A stretch of 64,000 nt of DNA from Quercus robur (taxonomy: Eukaryota; Streptophyta; Magnoliopsida; Fagales; Fagaceae). The translations under genes and the position numbers were made by a program. Where the stretch lies: contig NC_065535.1 of NCBI RefSeq assembly GCF_932294415.1, positions 91,714,862 to 91,778,861 on the forward strand, read 5' to 3'. The notes beneath the pieces are model-generated. The model saw nothing but the letters and a program-made list of their open reading frames with translations, was not told where the DNA came from and searched no databases. Below, piece after piece: positions 43,864-56,070 of this stretch. Numbering within the stretch: position 1 is the stretch's first letter; each line of letters starts with the position of its first letter.

Positions 43864-44135
43864 TTTTGTCATTTGCTCAAGAATTAAAAGGTGGAGATAA
43901 AAACGTACAATTTTTGTTTTTTAGTGTAGAATCTGAGTCTATTCAATATTTCCATCCACAACAACTACAAAGATAACGAATAATAAATAAGAAATCCCAA
44001 TTTTGTCATTTGCTCAAGAATTAAAAGGTGGAGATAACAACGTAATTTTTGTTTTTTAGTGTAGAATCTGAGTCTATTCAATATTTCCATCCACAACAAC
44101 TACAAAGATAATGAATAATAAATAAGAAATCCCAA
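43864..44135 (+). repeat. Tandem duplication of about 137 bp
   Basis: Copies 43864-44000 and 44001-44135 both start TTTTGTCATTTGCTCAAG and end GAAATCCCAA. They differ by a two-base deletion and a few substitutions. Non-coding. Confidence 0.92.
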
Positions 44136-44636
44136 AACTGAAAATTGTAATGGATCACAAAAATAATAAATTACAATACTACGATTTTTATGTCACTGTC
44201 GGGATTCTCGTGATTTTCATTCATTTCGATGCTCACCATGGCACCACCTAACAATCCAAAATATATATAAAAAAAAAATGAAAATAAATAAAATCATTCT
44301 CTGGGTACTATCATCAACCATGATACGGCACTGTACACTATCTTTTCTTCTACGTAAAGTCTTAATTATATTACCCTCACCTCTAAGGCACCTGCAGCTG
44401 GTACCACATTTACCTGAACACCCATGCCATGCATATATATCCTTGGCAAACCCACAAGGGTAAAAACGACCAAAAAGTTATAATCACGCTCGAGTAATTA
44501 TTCAGTATTTTAAAATGCACTAATGTGATATCCCTTCTATGGATGATTTTTCACTAATTGAATTCACTATCCATATGAGAGAAGAGAGTACCATATCAGC
44601 GTTCTTTCGGACATACTGACTAATTTTTTGAAAAGC
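44136..44636. other. 3' flank of the 266-aa gene
   Basis: AT-rich sequence downstream of the minus-strand gene, presumably including its 3' untranslated region. No other feature. Confidence 0.45.
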
Positions 44637-45437
44637 TCAAACACGTGGAACACAAAACGATGCCGTTACAGCCACACTAGCATGATCTTTGCAGCTCAAA
44701 GCTTTGAGCAACTTCCAAGACCCAGATCCCTTACCGGAAACGGAGCTCCGGTTTACTGGAAAAATCATTGATTGTGGTTGGTTCCGGCGAACCTGGCGGT
44801 TCTTAATGTCACTAAGCTCCATCTCTGTAGGAAACTTCACCATTCCAAACATGAAGAAGTACCAACGAGGCCTTGACGATGCCGCTTTCTTCAGAGCTAT
44901 CTCTGACTTACTTCCAACGCTCTTAACCGAAGAGTTTCTTTCTATGGTTTCTGGTGGTGAGTGTGAAATTGGGTTGAGTTTTCTATAATCTAAAGACCGA
45001 CTGTTCCTCATGAGCTTGGTGTTAATACTGTTTGATCGAGTTACGGGGCTTTGTAGCTTTGATAAAGACTCGGATCTTCGTCGAAGGGAGGTTTGTTTGG
45101 TTTGGTTTTCATTGGTGATTTTGGGTGTTTGAGGAGTGGGATGAGAGAATTGTTGTTCTTTGAAAGGAATGAGTTTTCCGCAGAAGATGATGTCTTCAGC
45201 TGAACACATATTTTCAGAGTAGCTGAGGTCGCTGAAGAACTCGAAGAAGTCGATGGAATCATTGCTGTTGTCGTTGTGGTTGTTGTTGTTGTGGTTGTTG
45301 TTGTTGTCGAAAATAATGTTTTCTTTGTTGTTGAGGCTGAGTGGAAGGTCACAAAGAGAGAGTGCCTCTTCTGCTTCTTCTTGTTGTTGGAACTCTTCTG
45401 GGTTTTGAAGATCAGGGTTGTTAGGAAGATCTCCCAT
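44637..45437 (-). CDS. Uncharacterised plant protein, 266 aa, Asn-rich and Ser/Arg-rich
   Basis: An intact single exon on the minus strand. The N-terminus is acidic (residues 1-30), followed by an Asn/His-rich stretch (about 43-60, from AAC/AAT codons), an IDFFEFFSDLSYSENMCSAE block (about 62-81), a Ser/Arg/Lys-rich basic middle (about 115-190), and an apparently ordered C-terminal block with RPRWYFFMFGMVKFPTEMEL and a GSWKLLKAL motif. It has no signal peptide or membrane segment. The layout resembles plant families annotated as membrane-associated kinase regulator-like or DUF1645, but I cannot assign it firmly. Real coding is supported by the complete frame, balanced composition and a TATA box about 80 bases upstream. 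Confidence 0.75.
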   Translation of the reverse strand: MGDLPNNPDLQNPEEFQQQEEAEEALSLCDLPLSLNNKENIIFDNNNNHNNNNHNDNSNDSIDFFEFFSDLSYSENMCSAEDIIFCGKLIPFKEQQFSHPTPQTPKITNENQTKQTSLRRRSESLSKLQSPVTRSNSINTKLMRNSRSLDYRKLNPISHSPPETIERNSSVKSVGSKSEIALKKAASSRPRWYFFMFGMVKFPTEMELSDIKNRQVRRNQPQSMIFPVNRSSVSGKGSGSWKLLKALSCKDHASVAVTASFCVPRV

Positions 45438-45515
45438 AATTTTAAGATGGAAATGGAGAAGAATGTTTCAGGGGTTTCTTGTGGTTGTAGATGGGGAAGA
45501 GATCAATAGGACCAC

Positions 45516-45735
45516 TTTATAAATACTAGTGAGACACAGAGACAGAAAGAGATCGAGATAATGGGTTGTAGAGAGTGTGTCTTGGAATGTATTTCACTTT
45601 TTAAGCCTTTTTGTTTGAGTCTATATTTATAAATACTAGTGAGACACAGAGACAGAAAGAGATCGAGATAATGGGTTGTAGAGAGTGTGTCTTGGAATGT
45701 ATTTCACTTTTTAAGCCTTTTTGTTTGAGTCTATA
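45516..45735 (-). promoter_or_regulatory. Duplicated promoter region with two TATA boxes
   Basis: A 110-bp segment occurs twice in tandem (45516-45625 and 45626-45735), identical by eye. Each copy holds TTTATAAATACTAG, a TATA box readable on the minus strand, at 45516-45523 and 45626-45633. The proximal one lies about 80 bases upstream of the start codon at 45437. A third candidate (minus-strand CTTTATATAGA) is near 45730-45740. The duplication could give two start sites. Confidence 0.8.
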
Positions 45736-45775
45736 TAAAGCGACATTTTTGGGTTTCACAGGGTTTTTTTTTTTT

Positions 45776-45816
<41 letters not shown>

Positions 45817-47200
45817 CCTAATTAATAGTTGCCTTGTCTTGTCGATTTCTTCTAGATGATTGATGAGAGCATCTAGAGACACCAACACAAAGGATCTCCA
45901 AAGAAGATAATGTTTATATGAATAGTCTATATTTTTGTTGATCCATCTCATATTTAGCTCTTAATCATGTTAATTTCAATTTAAAAATCATAATAAATGT
46001 GTATAAGATATGTATTAAATAAGATTTTTCAAAAAATAATCATAATTAGATCGATTAACGTATTATTTTAAGGTATACATTAATCATTAATTTTTTTAAA
46101 AAAAATTATAAAAAAATTGCTTTTTCATTTTTCCTTAACAGATTTCCTAAAATGGTTAAGTATTTCCATACGCTAGGGAAAACCATCAAAATTAGACACG
46201 TAAAAGAATATTGAGAAAGAAGACTTGGTCAATTTGGCATGTGAGGAGGAGCATGTAATATTAATTCAAAGAAGTTTCTGCTACAAGTGGTGTGCAGGTT
46301 CAGCTAGAGATATGGGTGGTTATAGGTCTTTTCAAACCTTATAAGTTTCTGGAGTCATTCCCTATCGTCATCAACACCACCCATCATCGATGACAATATT
46401 ACACAAAACACGAATTATATTTTGTAACAGTCACTATTGCTAGTTTACATCCAAATCATCTAGAACATGGCTGATGTCTGTTGCTAGCTCATAAGGGTAG
46501 GTTCCTCTTCAGTGCCCCTTTGATAACATAAAAAAAAAAAAAATAAGTTGGACAGGGTTAAGGTGTATTTAAGAAAAAATAATAATAAAGCTTTAAAAAT
46601 AATATTAGTATCTAAGAAAATAAGTTTACTTAATCTATAAATTAAACCCCATAAGAGATGGTACTTATGCAATACACTAGCTATCAGTCTTCATGGAGTA
46701 GATGCAATAGATTCAAATCTTATCATAATTAAAAATTAAAAAAGTAAAAAGAAAAGACACTCTTAGTTGTCTCCTAAATACTTATTCTAATGTCAATTAA
46801 CTAATGTCGGATAGATTAAGAGAGGATGGGAAATTGTGATGAAGACACAGGATTGATAAACGGGATATTAGTTTGTTAAATCAATATGTTCTGAAATGGG
46901 TTGATCTATGGGATATTATTTAGTTTGTTAAATCAAATACGTTCTGAAAAGGTTCTATTAATACTAGAAGGGATTAATTTGAATGCTAGTATTGCAATTT
47001 CTTCCTTTGGTATCTCAACTTCTTCCTTTGTTATTGCATTAATTTCAAGCCTGAGTTTCGATAAGTATATTTTAATTGGTTTAATTTGTTTAGAAAATAC
47101 AACTTGTGTATAAGTTTAATTATAACTTTTAAAAAAATGAGATTTAAAAAGTCATAGATAAAATGAGAGGAAAAAAATACGTTAACATTTTCAGTTAAAA
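45736..47200. other. Intergenic DNA
   Basis: It opens with a T-run and a long A-run (about 45765-45815). The remainder is AT-rich, with no gene. Confidence 0.5.
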
Positions 47201-47206
47201 CAAACG

Positions 47207-47830
47207 AATCCTAGCATTCCTACAATCAAAGAGAAGTGTAAATGAAAAATAATAAGGCAATACCATAATTTTAGTATAGTTAATAATGGCGGTTGCAGTA
47301 TGAGATCAGTTCTTATTATTGATCAAGAAATTAACAAAGCTTTGGGGGTGATGACCGGATTTTAATTCAACATAAATTTTTTTGCATCCCATTGCTTGAA
47401 ATACTATTTTTTTAGTTGGAGTTGATGAGGTCAAATTATGGCTTGAACTTAATTGGAGTGCCTCCTTTGCCTCTTATTCTTGTTTAGAAGCTACTAGCTA
47501 TGATATCTCCGAGATAAGGCAACCACAGTTAATTGTTCCTCTTACCCTTTTAATTTTTTTTTTTTTTTTTAAAGTAAAAATAAAGAATATGATACTTTCA
47601 ATGTTTGAGACCATCGATCTCCATTAAACCAAACAAGTAAACAGATGAACTAACATTATTAAACAAAGAATATTACACCAAAGAAGCTTCTAAGTACATG
47701 CACGAAATATTCTTTACCGAAAAAAAAAAAAAAAAAGTACGCATGAAATATTATTTTGGTTTGAACCCAAGACTAAATTTATGGCCATTTGATCTTGGTC
47801 AGTCACGTAACTTAATTTAGACTTGGAATG
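47207..47830 (+). repeat. Segmental duplication, copy 1
   Basis: It shares CATTCCTACAATCAAAGAGA, GATCAAGAAATTAACAAAGC, TTTGGGGGTGATGACC and later AAACAGATGAACTAACATTA with 51555-52790. The copies are in the same orientation about 4.4-5 kb apart. This copy lacks the MITE found in copy 2. Non-coding. Confidence 0.85.
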
Positions 47831-47839
47831 GCAAATAAT

Positions 47840-48341
47840 ACAAGGTTTTCAGTGATTTGACATTTTTAGGTCCTACAAAGCCCATACTCTCGTGGTCGTC
47901 GTGGTGGTAGTGAAGGATTTTTGCTACTGTGATTACGATGGATTAGCGGAAAAAGACAGAGAATAGTTTTGTTTTGAGAAAGAAATTTCCAAAACGTTTA
48001 GCTCAAGAAGGCAAACAAGGATTGTAGATGTACAAATACCAAAGAGAAGTATAATCTTGCAGGAAAGCCTCAATTGCGTTAGCAAATAAGATCGAAATGT
48101 TAAAGAATCAAAGATGATATCAATGCGATCTCTCTTCATTAAAGGGGCCGGCGTCGACTACAATTTCCATTCCTCTTTTTGAGTTCAACACGAAATATTC
48201 ATGAAACACCCTCTTTCAAACCCAGCATCAAACATATGCTGGGACCAAAAAACAAATTTCAAAAAGTATTGAAAGCTATAGCAAAAATGGCAGCGTAAAA
48301 TTGCTTTGAAACACCCTCTTCAAACTAAAAATATGTTACTG

Positions 48342-48382
<41 letters not shown>

Positions 48383-51300
48383 CAGTGAAAGTAAAATGAG
48401 GAGGGCAATGATGCATAATGAAGCTAACTTCGAATGAGTAAAATGACACTTTTCAAAAGAAAAATAGGCAAAATGAAATCGAGTCAACCACAGGTAGATT
48501 ATATCTAATTATTCTTTTCAATTTTTTTGTATGAATAGAGAAATCACAGGATATATGTTTACAATCGTGTATGCCCTTGTGTGTGTGTGAGTAAGGGTAC
48601 TAGACAATATAATTGTGAAAAATATAAACATAATGACATATATAAGAAGTATAAACCAAATTCATAAATACAATATTAAAAAAGAAAAGTAACCATTAAA
48701 AACAATTAAAAAAAATTTTTGAGATTTTACTTCAATATTCAAATATACTTAAGCCACTAGGTGGATTTTTACTTATTTGTCTTCCAATTCATAGGGATGA
48801 TTCTAGATTTCTTATACAGTATGTCTGATGTCTTCTAGTCTTTGTTTTTTTTTTTTTTCACTTTGTTTATAAATAGTATCCTAATAACTAAAACTAAGGC
48901 CAACAAATTCAATGAACTCAAAATCTTCTTTTCATTCTTATGACTAGGCATATGGTAAATTAAACAAAAACAAAATTGATATTTAGATAAGAATTGGCAT
49001 TTTACATACTGGATTTAGTTTGTCAACTCAAATCTAACTTGTTAAAATATTAAATTAGTTTCAATTAAGTTTTTCCATGTCTATAAACCAAGTTAACAAA
49101 TTTTTTTTGCACGAGAAGAGAAACCACTATATTTATGTTTATGACCATGTGTGTCCTTGTGTGTGTATGTATATATAAGGGTAAGAAACAATATAATTGT
49201 GAAAAATATAAATATAAATATCAACATAAATATAAATGTAACATAAACATAAACATAGATATAAGCAAATATATAGATAAAATGATAAAAATAGAAACTA
49301 ATCATTAAGTATTATGGATGAATAAATAATTGTGATTTTTTTTTCATTCAAATCTTCATTCAAAACTGCTTGGGGTAGTTAGTGGGTCTCCGGATAGCTA
49401 ATTATTATTTAAAGTGGGTGAAAACATACAATTTTGTGACTTGCAGCCATCATTGAAATAAATAAGATATAATTTTTCCTAACATCTTAAGAGTGTTACA
49501 AAAATTAATTATAGAACAGAAAAATACTCTATTAGCAGTTGTAATTGTTGAACTAAGTAAAGACATTTGCAATTGGCTCAAGTCATTGTGGATGATTTTA
49601 TTGCAATGTCAACAGGAATTCGTTACATAGTTGAAGAATAATTATCCCAATGAGCACAAATTTAATTGCTCTCCATGATTTTGAAAGACAACCACTATAG
49701 GTGTTCAACTTTTTTTTTTCTTTTTTTTCAAAGATTTTTCTTATAGAGATCTTGTACCAAAGTAATTTAGACCAATAATCTATTTAGGAATTAATTGTTT
49801 TAGAATGTCTTTTAGATTGTGGTTGCCCTTATTGTAATTGCCACCCTAATATGGATGTGTCTATACAAGATTGAGAGAAATTATTTAAAGGAATAACATG
49901 AGGATGCTTACGAAAGGATGATCCATAAATAGTATGATGCAAGAAGTACATTAAGATAATTGTAAAAATATCAAAAATCCACCTAACACTTAGTGTTGAT
50001 CATTGTCTCATCATGATCAAATCATGACTAAACGATGTCCAATAGGTACAAATGAGATGTCATTGAAAAAGTAAAATGAAAATCTACATTTTGGTGGTTC
50101 TGGATCACTAAAATTCCATTCGAATCAATAAAATTCTTCCAAACATGAGAGATGAAATTTTTTTGTGGAAATATGATTAAGTGGTTGTCTTCCTATGGTT
50201 GTGGTTTTTTGAGATTGATAATACTTTCTAAAAGTAGGTGTCACGAGTTTTCCAACAACAACCCACTTGGGTCAATCTAAGGTCGAGAGACAAAGAACCA
50301 AGCCCAAGAAATTGTATGGAAAAATTGGAAAAATCTCACTATTGTGCGTAAACTAGCCTGGGGCATCTACTATTAAGCGCAAATTTGATGTGTTCTTTGA
50401 AAATTGGATCCAACCTTATCCTAAATGGATGAATAAGATAAATGAATTCACTATATTTTTTGGTGATTGTGGGAAAATTGAAATGAAACACTTACCAAGG
50501 TTTACAATTTAGTGTGGGGAGTTACCTAACAATGATTACTATAGACTTTAATTGTTTCCAAACTCTTCAACTAGATAAGCCTTTATGAAACTTATAAACA
50601 TAAATGTAAATACAAAAATAAAAACACATGTAATTATTAAACATATATAAAATCAAAATCAAAATAAACATAAACATAAACTAATATAAAAATAAAATAA
50701 TAAAAAATAAAACTAACTATTAAAATTATGACTTATGATTGAATAGATAATTGAGATTTTTTTTTCCATTAGAGCCAACGGTTTATGTCCCACCCAAATT
50801 AAATGGATTTAGTGGATAATGTGTATTTAATATATATTTAAATAAGTAATAAATGGAATAAAACCAAAATCAATGATCAAAGGCCAAAATCTCAACTAAG
50901 GTACTTGTTCAACCAACCTTTGTGATCAACAAAGTTTAACTAGGCTTAATCAAAGGTCAATTAATCTTGAAAGTTTCAAAGAAATATAAAATTCTTTGTA
51001 ATATACACTATTGCTGTTTATATTGCGTTATTTATTTATAATTTGTATTTATTAAATATATATATTGGGTAGTAAATTGGTTAAGTTATAGGTCTATTAT
51101 CTTGCATATTATATATTTATGAGTAATGTCAAATTCACAATAATTTTTTAACATATTTTAGGTGAAAAGCTATTACCGATAGATAAAAATGTGATGTTAG
51201 TGGTTTACTTTAATTATGTCGTGTCTATATATAGACTTATAGTTTTGGGTTCTTTCATTTTCCCTTCATTTTCTTAGTATCCAAACAGGGTGTGCAATAT

Positions 51301-51540
51301 AACTAGTTCCACAATTAACAAAACAGAGAAAAAGAAAGTTCTTAATAATTTCATACAATTAAATATAATAAAAAAATTTATTGCTACAATGCTTTTAAAC
51401 TAAATTAAATGATTTTTTTTTTTTAACATTTTGGGGCCATTGTTAATTTGATTCATATTATTTTTAACTTGTAGTCAATTTGGTTTCTATCATCAACTCA
51501 CTAACAAAAATTGAGATTATTTGGTGAGGGCGGAAAACTA
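47840..51540. other. AT-rich intergenic DNA with degenerate repeats
   Basis: It contains a TA microsatellite (about 48341-48380) and related segments at about 48536-48640 and 49115-49230 (both with CAATATAATTGTGAAAAATA), followed by runs of ATAAACATAAA-type words that recur near 50585-50700. No gene is supported. Confidence 0.55.
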
Positions 51541-51769
51541 TAACCAATTGAAATTATAGAAATTCGTAGCATTCCTATAATCAAAGAGAAGTGTAAATGA
51601 AAATTTTGAAAAAAAAAAAAAAAACATTTACACTAATAATATGACAATATCGTTATTTTAGTATAATTAATAATGGTGGGTGCCAAGATCAGATCAGTTC
51701 TTAATATTGATCAAGAAATTAACAAAGCTTTGGGGGTGATAACCAAAGTTTAATTCAACTTAAAAATTA

Positions 51770-52029
51770 TTCCCTCCATCTCAATTTATTTGTCCTATTT
51801 CAAAAATTCAACATTTTAAAAAAATATCATTTATTGTCTTGTTTGCTGCATAAAAATGTATAAGTTTCCAAAACCACCCTTAAATAAATTTATTAAAAAT
51901 GGTTTTAGAAATAAAATAAGGGCATAATAGGAACATTAGTAAATTAATGGTTTTTAATTTTAAAAACAAGACAATATTTTGAAACATCTCAAAATAAAAT
52001 AAATGACAAATAAATTAGGACGAAGAGAG
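51770..52029. mobile_element. Stowaway-like MITE with TA target duplication
   Basis: The ends TTCCCTCCATCTCAATTTAT and, reversed, CTCTCTTCGTCCTAATTTAT form a terminal inverted repeat of the CTCCCTCCGTCC class, flanked by TA (51768-51769 and 52030-52031). The paralogous segment near 47370 lacks it, which supports both boundaries. Confidence 0.8.
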
Positions 52030-52411
52030 TATTTGCCTCTCGTTGCCTGAAAATACTATTTTTCAGATGGAGTTAAAGTGAGATTATGGCTCAAATTAAC
52101 TGAAGGTGTGCTTCTGCCTCCTTATCTTGGTTTAGAAGCGCTCCCTTAAACACTAGTTTATTAGTGAGTAGAGATAAGCTACTAGGTATTTATTTGGGAA
52201 AAACTAAATAGTTTTTAGCTTTTAGTTTTCTGCCTTAGTTTTTTTTTAGTTTAACGAAATTATCTTTTTTGAAAATAAGCTAACTCTTAACTTTTTGCTA
52301 TACATTTAATATAAAAATTACCAAAACCTATATCTTTTGATAAATTTTATACAAATAAACTATCAGAAACTACAAATACTTAATAATAATACGATGAAAA
52401 AAGGTAACACA

Positions 52412-52535
52412 GTTAATAGTTCCTCTTACCCTTTTAATTAAAAAAAAAAAGTAATAATAAAGAATATGAAACTTTAATAGTTCCTCTTACCCTTTTAATT
52501 AAAAAAAAAAAGTAATAATAAAGAATATGAAACTT
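52412..52535 (+). repeat. Two-copy tandem repeat of about 62 bp
   Basis: TAATAGTTCCTCTTACCC followed by TTTTAATTAAAAA, AGTAATAATAAAGAATATGA and AACTTT occurs twice in succession. The corresponding sequence near 47530-47600 in the other duplication copy is single. Confidence 0.88.
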
Positions 52536-52799
52536 TCACTTTTCTCGAGTCACTCAAGACCATCCCCATTAAAGTAAACAAGTAAACAGATGAACTAACA
52601 TTATTAAACAAAGAATATTACACCAAAGAAGCAATTGGTGCAATGTTCATGATACGAAAACGGCAGCTTCCAATAAGTAGCTAATGCACGAAATATTAAG
52701 TATGCGTGAAATATTATTTTGGTTTGATCCCAAAGACCTAGACTAAATTTATGGCCCTCTGAAAGTTTTCCATGATTAGACATGTTTAGGTCCTACAAA

Positions 52800-54000
52800 A
52801 TTGAGTGTAGGTTCTCAAAATGTTTGGGTATTAGTAATGACATCAACGTTTTTTTTATTTTTTATTTTTTTATAAATTGATGATACCACTGTATCGTTGA
52901 GGCCTAATTAAGTTACTCCAATCAGTTGGGTACGCAAGTCAAAAGATACATAAATGGTTTGGCATTTCAATGAACAAAATAGAACCACTACCTATATTGT
53001 TTGGTTGTAGGTCATGTAAAAGGTAAACGGTAAGCAGAAAATTTGGACATGTCAATGGCTCAATGCAGGCAGGCAGGTATTGTGGAAAGGACATGTATCT
53101 ATGAGCTATTAAAATAAATAAATAAATAAATAACTCATCATATTTAGGTAATTGAAATAATAAAAAGCATAAATTTAGTATTTAATAAATTAGATGGACA
53201 TGTGGCATATTGTTATTTGTAGAGTATATAGTGGAGCAGGAAGAGTGGGATAGGAAATTTGGACTCTTTGTTTTCAAGTGTTTTCCTTCTTCTAAAAAAA
53301 AAAAAGTTTTCCTTCTATTCAGTTACAAGGATCTCCCGCCTTCAACTCCATAAATATTGGATAATAGTAAAAATTGACAATATAAAGATAGTGAGCCGGA
53401 AATGAAGTTTTGCAAAACAGGAAGAGTGTTGTCAAAAAGCAAATGTTATTAGTGTGGAAATAGGGCATCTCCAGTACTTTTTGTTTGAGAGAAAAAGCAA
53501 ATGGATCGGTGTTTCCCCTTGTTAAGTAGAGTAAATTAGTGGAATAAATATGAGAGAGAGAGAGAGTTTTCAATCAAAACCTACTTTAAAAAAAAAAAAA
53601 AAAAAAAATTGATAATAATTGGAGTAAAGGAGATTTGAACACTGAACATCTTTGCTTTTGAAACACCAGAAAATGTTAATTAATAAGCTACAAAGTTATT
53701 GGCAAAACTTACAATTTTTAATCTTCCTAAAATAAGGTAAAATAGAAAATAAAATTTTCTTATTCTACCAAAAAGAAAAATTTTTAAATCAATGATTTTA
53801 CCTAATATTTCTCTAGTCTCTCAAATCAACTTTTAATGACAAAGCTGAGGGACAAAATTGACACAATTAATAGTTGAATGGTATTGATTTGAAAGTCGGA
53901 CAAGATTGACAATATTTATATTTATAGACAAAATTGGAACCATTAACAAATGTACAGAGGCCAAAAGTGTAATTTCTTTTTTTTTGGATAATTCGATAGT
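52800..54000. other. Intergenic DNA, no supported gene
   Basis: It contains a TAAA microsatellite (about 53114-53133), a GA microsatellite near 53552 and an A-run near 53587-53607. Open frames are short and AT-driven. Confidence 0.5.
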
Positions 54001-54009
54001 TACAACAAT

Positions 54010-54660
54010 AAAATAAAGGATATTTGAACTACGGAAATCTCTGTTAAAAACACTAAAAAGTGTCAATAACCACAAATTCAAATCCATGTATCCCAAATAG
54101 TTGGAATACATTTGGCCCTATTTGGTTGTGTGGTTCAAACACACATTTTCACATTTTAAACAATGTTACATACATTTCAACACACTTTTTTATCCACACC
54201 TATATCAAAAACACTCAATAAACATTACACAAACTCCTCTACCGAACGGCCTTAATAATGAAACCAAAATTTTTCTCACCGCATTATGGGAAGTTTTGGC
54301 CCGTTAGCACCTGAAAATTTTGGCCATGTCAATTTAGGCTAATCTGCAGAAAAACCTATTATGTCCTGAACTTTAGTCCAGTCCAAAGCTTTAACTAATT
54401 GTTTGAACTTTCAACTTATGGCTACGTGAGCGTGAAGCAAGCACAGCAATCATCCCAAATATAGTGCTAGACACAGCCGTAGATTTGGGGACCACGCTTT
54501 TAGGCCTTTCAAGGTCAGAAAACGTCAATGTAGAGTAGATGCCCAGAGATTCAACCCCACTTGTGTTCTTATTTTGAAAAAGTTCACCACTTCATCTACT
54601 TCAGCGGCAATGTCATTGATTAATAAATTGTAAGGTGGAAAGTGAAGGTTCATTTACTAT
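54010..54660 (+). repeat. Diverged repeat block shared with 55360-55870 and 59200-59890 (copy A)
   Basis: The three blocks share AACTTYAGYCCAGTCCAAAG, TTTGAACTTTCAACTT, CAATCATCCCAAATAT (A and C), and AGGCTTNTAGGCTTTTC-type words in the same order and orientation. They are old duplications around the histone H4 region. Confidence 0.75.
54112..54251. mobile_element. Small Tourist-like MITE (copy 1)
   Basis: The ends GGCCCTATTTGGTTGTG and CTACCGAACGGCC form an imperfect inverted repeat. Its interior matches, in opposite orientation, the element at 55180-55322; both encode a similar KQxYIHF-like peptide by chance. Confidence 0.65.
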
Positions 54661-55084
54661 TACATATGGATTCTTAAATTCTTTTTCCTCTTCTAGTTCA
54701 CACGCGTATTCATTTCTTGTCCGTAACTTCTTTTTGATAAAAAAAATTAAAAAATAAAAAATAAAAAATAAAAAAAGCTAAAATACAAATTTCACACTCT
54801 AAATTTTATTGAAATTTATTTTCAGCTTCTAATTTTGCTTTTGCCCGATATGGTATATACCTGAATAGAATAAATTTGAAATTTATCCAAACTGAATTGA
54901 ACAAATGTAAAGTTAAAAGCCTAAAATAAATTAAAATGAAGTCAGTTTTCTTCATTTTCATTCTTAATTTAATTTTTTTAGAGTATAATTTCTTCTTTGT
55001 TTGTGCTTATGGGTTGTCTCCCTTTCTAGCGCGATTTCTGACGATTCTTTTCATCCACTACCAAGTGCAATGGTGTGTGATTCT

Positions 55085-55086
<2 letters not shown>

Positions 55087-55127
<41 letters not shown>
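55087..55127. repeat. A-run of about 40 bases
   Basis: An uninterrupted poly(A) stretch just before the second Tourist-like MITE. It may be a retroposon tail; no source element is recognised. Confidence 0.85.
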
Positions 55128-55130
<3 letters not shown>

Positions 55131-55179
55131 CAATGGTACGTGAGCTGATGTTGTGATGTGTCTATGTTTTTCACAATTA

Positions 55180-55322
55180 AGGGCCCATTTGGTAGAAAAG
55201 TTTGAGTAATATTGTTTGTAGTATTTTGAAATACATGTATATGAAAATGTGTATAAAAATGTATATAATGTTGTTTAAAAACTGAAAATGTGTTGTTTAG
55301 ATACTTTACCAAACAAGGCCTT
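55180..55322. mobile_element. Small Tourist-like MITE (copy 2, inverted relative to copy 1)
   Basis: The ends AGGGCCCATTTGGTAGA and, reversed, AAGGCCTTGTTTGGTAAA match well, with TTA/TA-like flanks. Same family as 54112-54251. Confidence 0.68.
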
Positions 55323-55359
55323 AGATTTTGTAGACGCAGTGTTTTCTTCATTTATTTAA

Positions 55360-55870
55360 AAACTGGAAATATCATGAGACATTAAAACGGAAGAGGTGTC
55401 AAACCCATTGATGTCTCTAATGAAAACACTAAAAAGTATCAATAATCACAAAGTTAAATCCACGTTGCCCAAATAATTGGACTTCAAAATAATGAAACCA
55501 AAACTTTGTCTCTGTCTGGGCCTGGATTCCCCATCCTTTTTTTTTTTTTTTTTTTTGCTGAGTGATTCCCCATCCTAATGTTATTCGCCTTTGGATTGTC
55601 TGTTTTATAGGAAGTTTAGGCCTGCTTGGCAGCTAAAAATTTGGGCCACATCAAAAGTGAGAACCTATTTATATCCTGAACTTCAGCCCAGTCCAAAGCT
55701 ATAACTTTTAACTGATATTTGAACTTTCAACTTTCAACTTATGGCTACGTGGACTTGCGGCTAGAGACATAGCCGTGGACTTGGACCAGGCTTATAGGCT
55801 TTTCGAAGGTTCAACCCTACTTGTTTCTTACTTCAACCAACTAGAGTCAAGATTAACAGGAAAATTGGAT
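55360..55870 (+). repeat. Diverged repeat block (copy B)
   Basis: It contains CCCAAATAATTGGACTTCAA and GTCTGGGCCTGGATTCCCCA, both also in copy C (about 59292 and 59339), and TTCAACTTATGGCTACGTG as in copy A. Confidence 0.8.
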
Positions 55871-56070
55871 TTCTTTACCCATCTTTAATCGACTATCAAT
55901 TAGACACTTGACACTATATACAAAAAAAATTAAAATAAACAGATCTGCTTCTTGAATTTTTTTTGTAAAACACAAAATGGTAAAATACAATTAACACCCT
56001 GAAGTTTAGGCTAATTAAGACCAAGTCGTTAATCACTATGAGAGAAAGTAGGAAAATGAATAACAATTTA

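Larger units (their letters stand above)
51555..52790 (+). repeat. Segmental duplication, copy 2
   Basis: Counterpart of 47207-47830, enlarged by a MITE at 51770-52029 and by further sequence (52150-52400) with a doubled 62-base unit after it. Shared blocks include TTACACCAAAGAAGC and TATTATTTTGGTTTGA. Confidence 0.83.

Noticed and set aside
48341-48380. TA run considered as a TATA or promoter signal
   Set aside because: A simple microsatellite with no gene nearby.
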